Shown one piece after another: positions 62,001 through 64,000 of a DNA stretch of 64,000 nucleotides (its first letter is position 1; the number at the start of each line of letters is the position of its first letter). Location: NCBI RefSeq assembly GCF_032854445.1, contig NC_088301.1, forward strand, positions 35,449,187-35,513,186, in the 5' to 3' direction. The notes under the pieces were generated by a model. It saw only the letters and a list, made by a program, of their open reading frames with translations. It was not told where the DNA came from and ran no database searches. Made by a program: the position numbers and the translations under genes. Source of the DNA: Liolophura sinensis (taxonomy: Eukaryota > Mollusca > Polyplacophora > Chitonida > Chitonidae).

Positions 62001-64000
62001 CAGTCAGCATTTATTCGAACTGCTCATTTAAATGTTTAAATAGTAGCAACCTATATACTTACAGTAATATCGTGTCTTAAGCAGGATTATAATGCACCAC
62101 CTACATGTAGCAGCAGCGTTTTGGCAATGCCTGTGTTCCAGCCCATGATGGTATAGCATCAGTGTGGCAGAAAAAGCTGTGATAGCTGTGTATTAACATT
62201 AGGTCATTACGTCACACTCTATGTAAGTAGGGAATCATAACCATATATCGCACTGAATATTTTACGATATTAAAATGTCATAAAACTAATTTTATCACAA
62301 AGCTCTGTATGATGAATTATAGTAACTGTTCTTTGAAATGAGGCGAAGGAATGACCTTTAACTTTCTTTGTACAAAGCCAATGTACAAGAAACTATAAAA
62401 ACAAACTTATATCGAAATAAAGAAGATTCCATTGAAAACCGGTACAAAAGCATAGTATTTCAAAACACTGAGAATAATTTATACGATAATTATAACTTGA
62501 TAACGATAGCTTGAAAAGTGCATGCTTTGCTGTATAAAAACAGTAGGATTATTCACGGAATGATTGGTTGAATGCTCAAATGTCATTTGTGTTTTTATGA
62601 GGAAATTTTATGACACCACAACACAATTTCCGGATTATGCCTTATTTCTTCTCTGAACTGCTGACCTTAAGTTAGTGGCAACGCATTGAAATGGGCTCAA
62701 TCACATTTTCTCCATCATGGCCGATCTTTTTTCTCTTCACAAAGCTACCTCTTTTCAGAGTTTGAAATGTTTTGAGACAGTCCAGGCACGTGACTTAATA
62801 ACGCATGGCTTTGTTCTCCTGTGATTGTCTTTGATAGACTTGTCTAGCTCTTCAAGGTGAAGGGATGCGATGTTCGAGTTTTCGTAGTAAATGTCTCTAT
62901 TTTCCTGATTATAACTGCGAGCCCCTCTAGGCCCATACCAATCGTATATCTTATTTATGTCGGAATTGCTAATGATTATTTCTCTCTGTTACACACTTTG
63001 ATATACATCTTGGTCCGTTCATCAGAAGACGGGCAATTTCGAGTAAGTACGCACGCTTTCGTCTGTAATGCGTTTTTACTAATCAAAGAAAATCGGTAGA
63101 TAGCTTACAGCTACTCTCAGGTCACGTGTCAACCTGTGATGTGAATTGGCGATAAGCTATCAGATCGTAGAGTTAGACACTGATGAAAGTTTTCCCTAAT
63201 TTACCGCTATCAAGGAGGCTCGGGTTAATCAGTGTGCCCCAAGCGGGGAAAAAATGGCGTGTCCCCACCCTTCCCATATATATACACACATGGGCACTCT
63301 GGATATAGACAGCTTGCGACCAGCCCTCGATTTTCCGAACGATCTCTGTGCTTTTATTTCTTCCGCCAGGGCAAGAAAATATTAGACATAGCTTCGTGCA
63401 CGTAGCCCCTAGCATCAAGCTAATTGGATTGAACATTTTGAGCACGAGAAAATTACCAATGCAGACATACGTTTAAAAGAACGCAGGCTGGCGCTCAGAA
63501 ATAACAAGGCAAGTTTGGTGGTTATACCTGCGAGCTATTGCAGATTGGAGGGAATGGTAGGAAGCTTTTCCCGGTCTCATCAGAAATTTAATTCAAAATC
63601 ATTAAATATTTCATTTCATGTTTTATTGGTTCTTCTAATCTTTGTTGTGGCTAGCGGCAAGTTTTAACCTTGCCTTGGTACATTAACTCGAATGTCGCCC
63701 GTCCCCAACTGTCATTTCGGTCTGTCCGCTACCCAAGGGACCCACATGGCAGATTCTTCGTGCGGTGGTACAAGGATCAATCATATCATTGTGATATCAT
63801 TGTGCAACTGCATATAATTGACAGTGACGAAGAAAATCGACAAATGAGATCGGATGTGCTAAAACTACAGTATATATGGCCAACCTGAACAATGCCTGTA
63901 TATTGATACACCTTAAAGCTTTCTAAATATAAAAAAGTAACAAATTTTTTTCTTTGATCTGCAGACAAAATAAAGGTGACTGAGAGTCTAGTGAAACAAC
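62001..64000. other. gene-free AT-rich end
   Basis: No gene, island or repeat of note. A more complex patch at 63,170-63,420 and frames of 72-90 codons (62.86, 63.17 and 63.67 kb) show no known domain. Confidence 0.55.

Noticed and set aside
1-64000. CRISPR arrays, bacterial operons, rRNA genes or conserved animal miRNAs
   Set aside because: No spaced direct-repeat array, no dense coding, no rRNA blocks and none of the well-known miRNA seeds with a hairpin (let-7, miR-1, miR-9, miR-124, miR-184) were seen by eye.

Overview
The window looks like a gene-poor stretch of a lophotrochozoan, most probably molluscan, nuclear genome. The DNA is AT-rich, has no bacterial-style gene packing and carries no long open frame. 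It contains short interspersed repeats whose tRNA-like heads and conserved bodies I recognise from bivalve and gastropod genomes (about 47.5, 56.1 and 59.6 kb; a weaker one at 60.6 kb). I cannot name the species. I found no intact protein-coding gene. The stop-to-stop frames present are short, mostly under 100 codons, and except for those noted below they look like chance.

The only recognisable protein-coding sequence is a broken, intron-free minus-strand copy of the SH2-domain tyrosine phosphatase SHP2 (PTPN11/corkscrew family) at 47,686-49,004. It runs from the start Met-Met-Ser-Arg-Arg-Trp through both SH2 domains into the phosphatase domain. It carries frameshifts, stops and internal deletions, the catalytic Cys is replaced by Phe, and a 5'-truncated SINE cuts off its 3' end. 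This is the signature of a processed retrocopy.

Layout. 1-34 kb: gene-free AT-rich DNA broken by compact islands of higher GC and complexity (for example 5.7, 11.9, 17.6, 20.0, 22.9, 24.2, 28.1, 31.0 and 33.2 kb) that look like candidate conserved noncoding or regulatory elements. 34.8-36.7 kb: a repeat cluster with a decayed 57-58 bp triplicate, a 139/142 bp tandem duplication whose copies differ only by single-base indels, and a 31 bp minisatellite. 37-46 kb: more islands, one with an abutting MEIS and PBX/HOX-type site. 47.5-49.2 kb: SINE plus SHP2 retrocopy. 49.4-56 kb: islands, an unassigned 167-codon frame, and a 262 bp near-perfect inverted repeat at 51.5 kb. 56-64 kb: SINEs, one island, a weak exon candidate, then featureless AT-rich DNA.

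The density of islands with no gene suggests a gene desert or giant intron near a developmental regulator. This is an inference and needs cross-species alignment. The most unusual signals are the retrocopy with its preserved SH2 pair and dead catalytic loop, the inverted repeat whose transitions are all G-U tolerant on one strand, the indel-only duplication (probably an assembly artefact), and repeated 11-15 bp words inside two islands.
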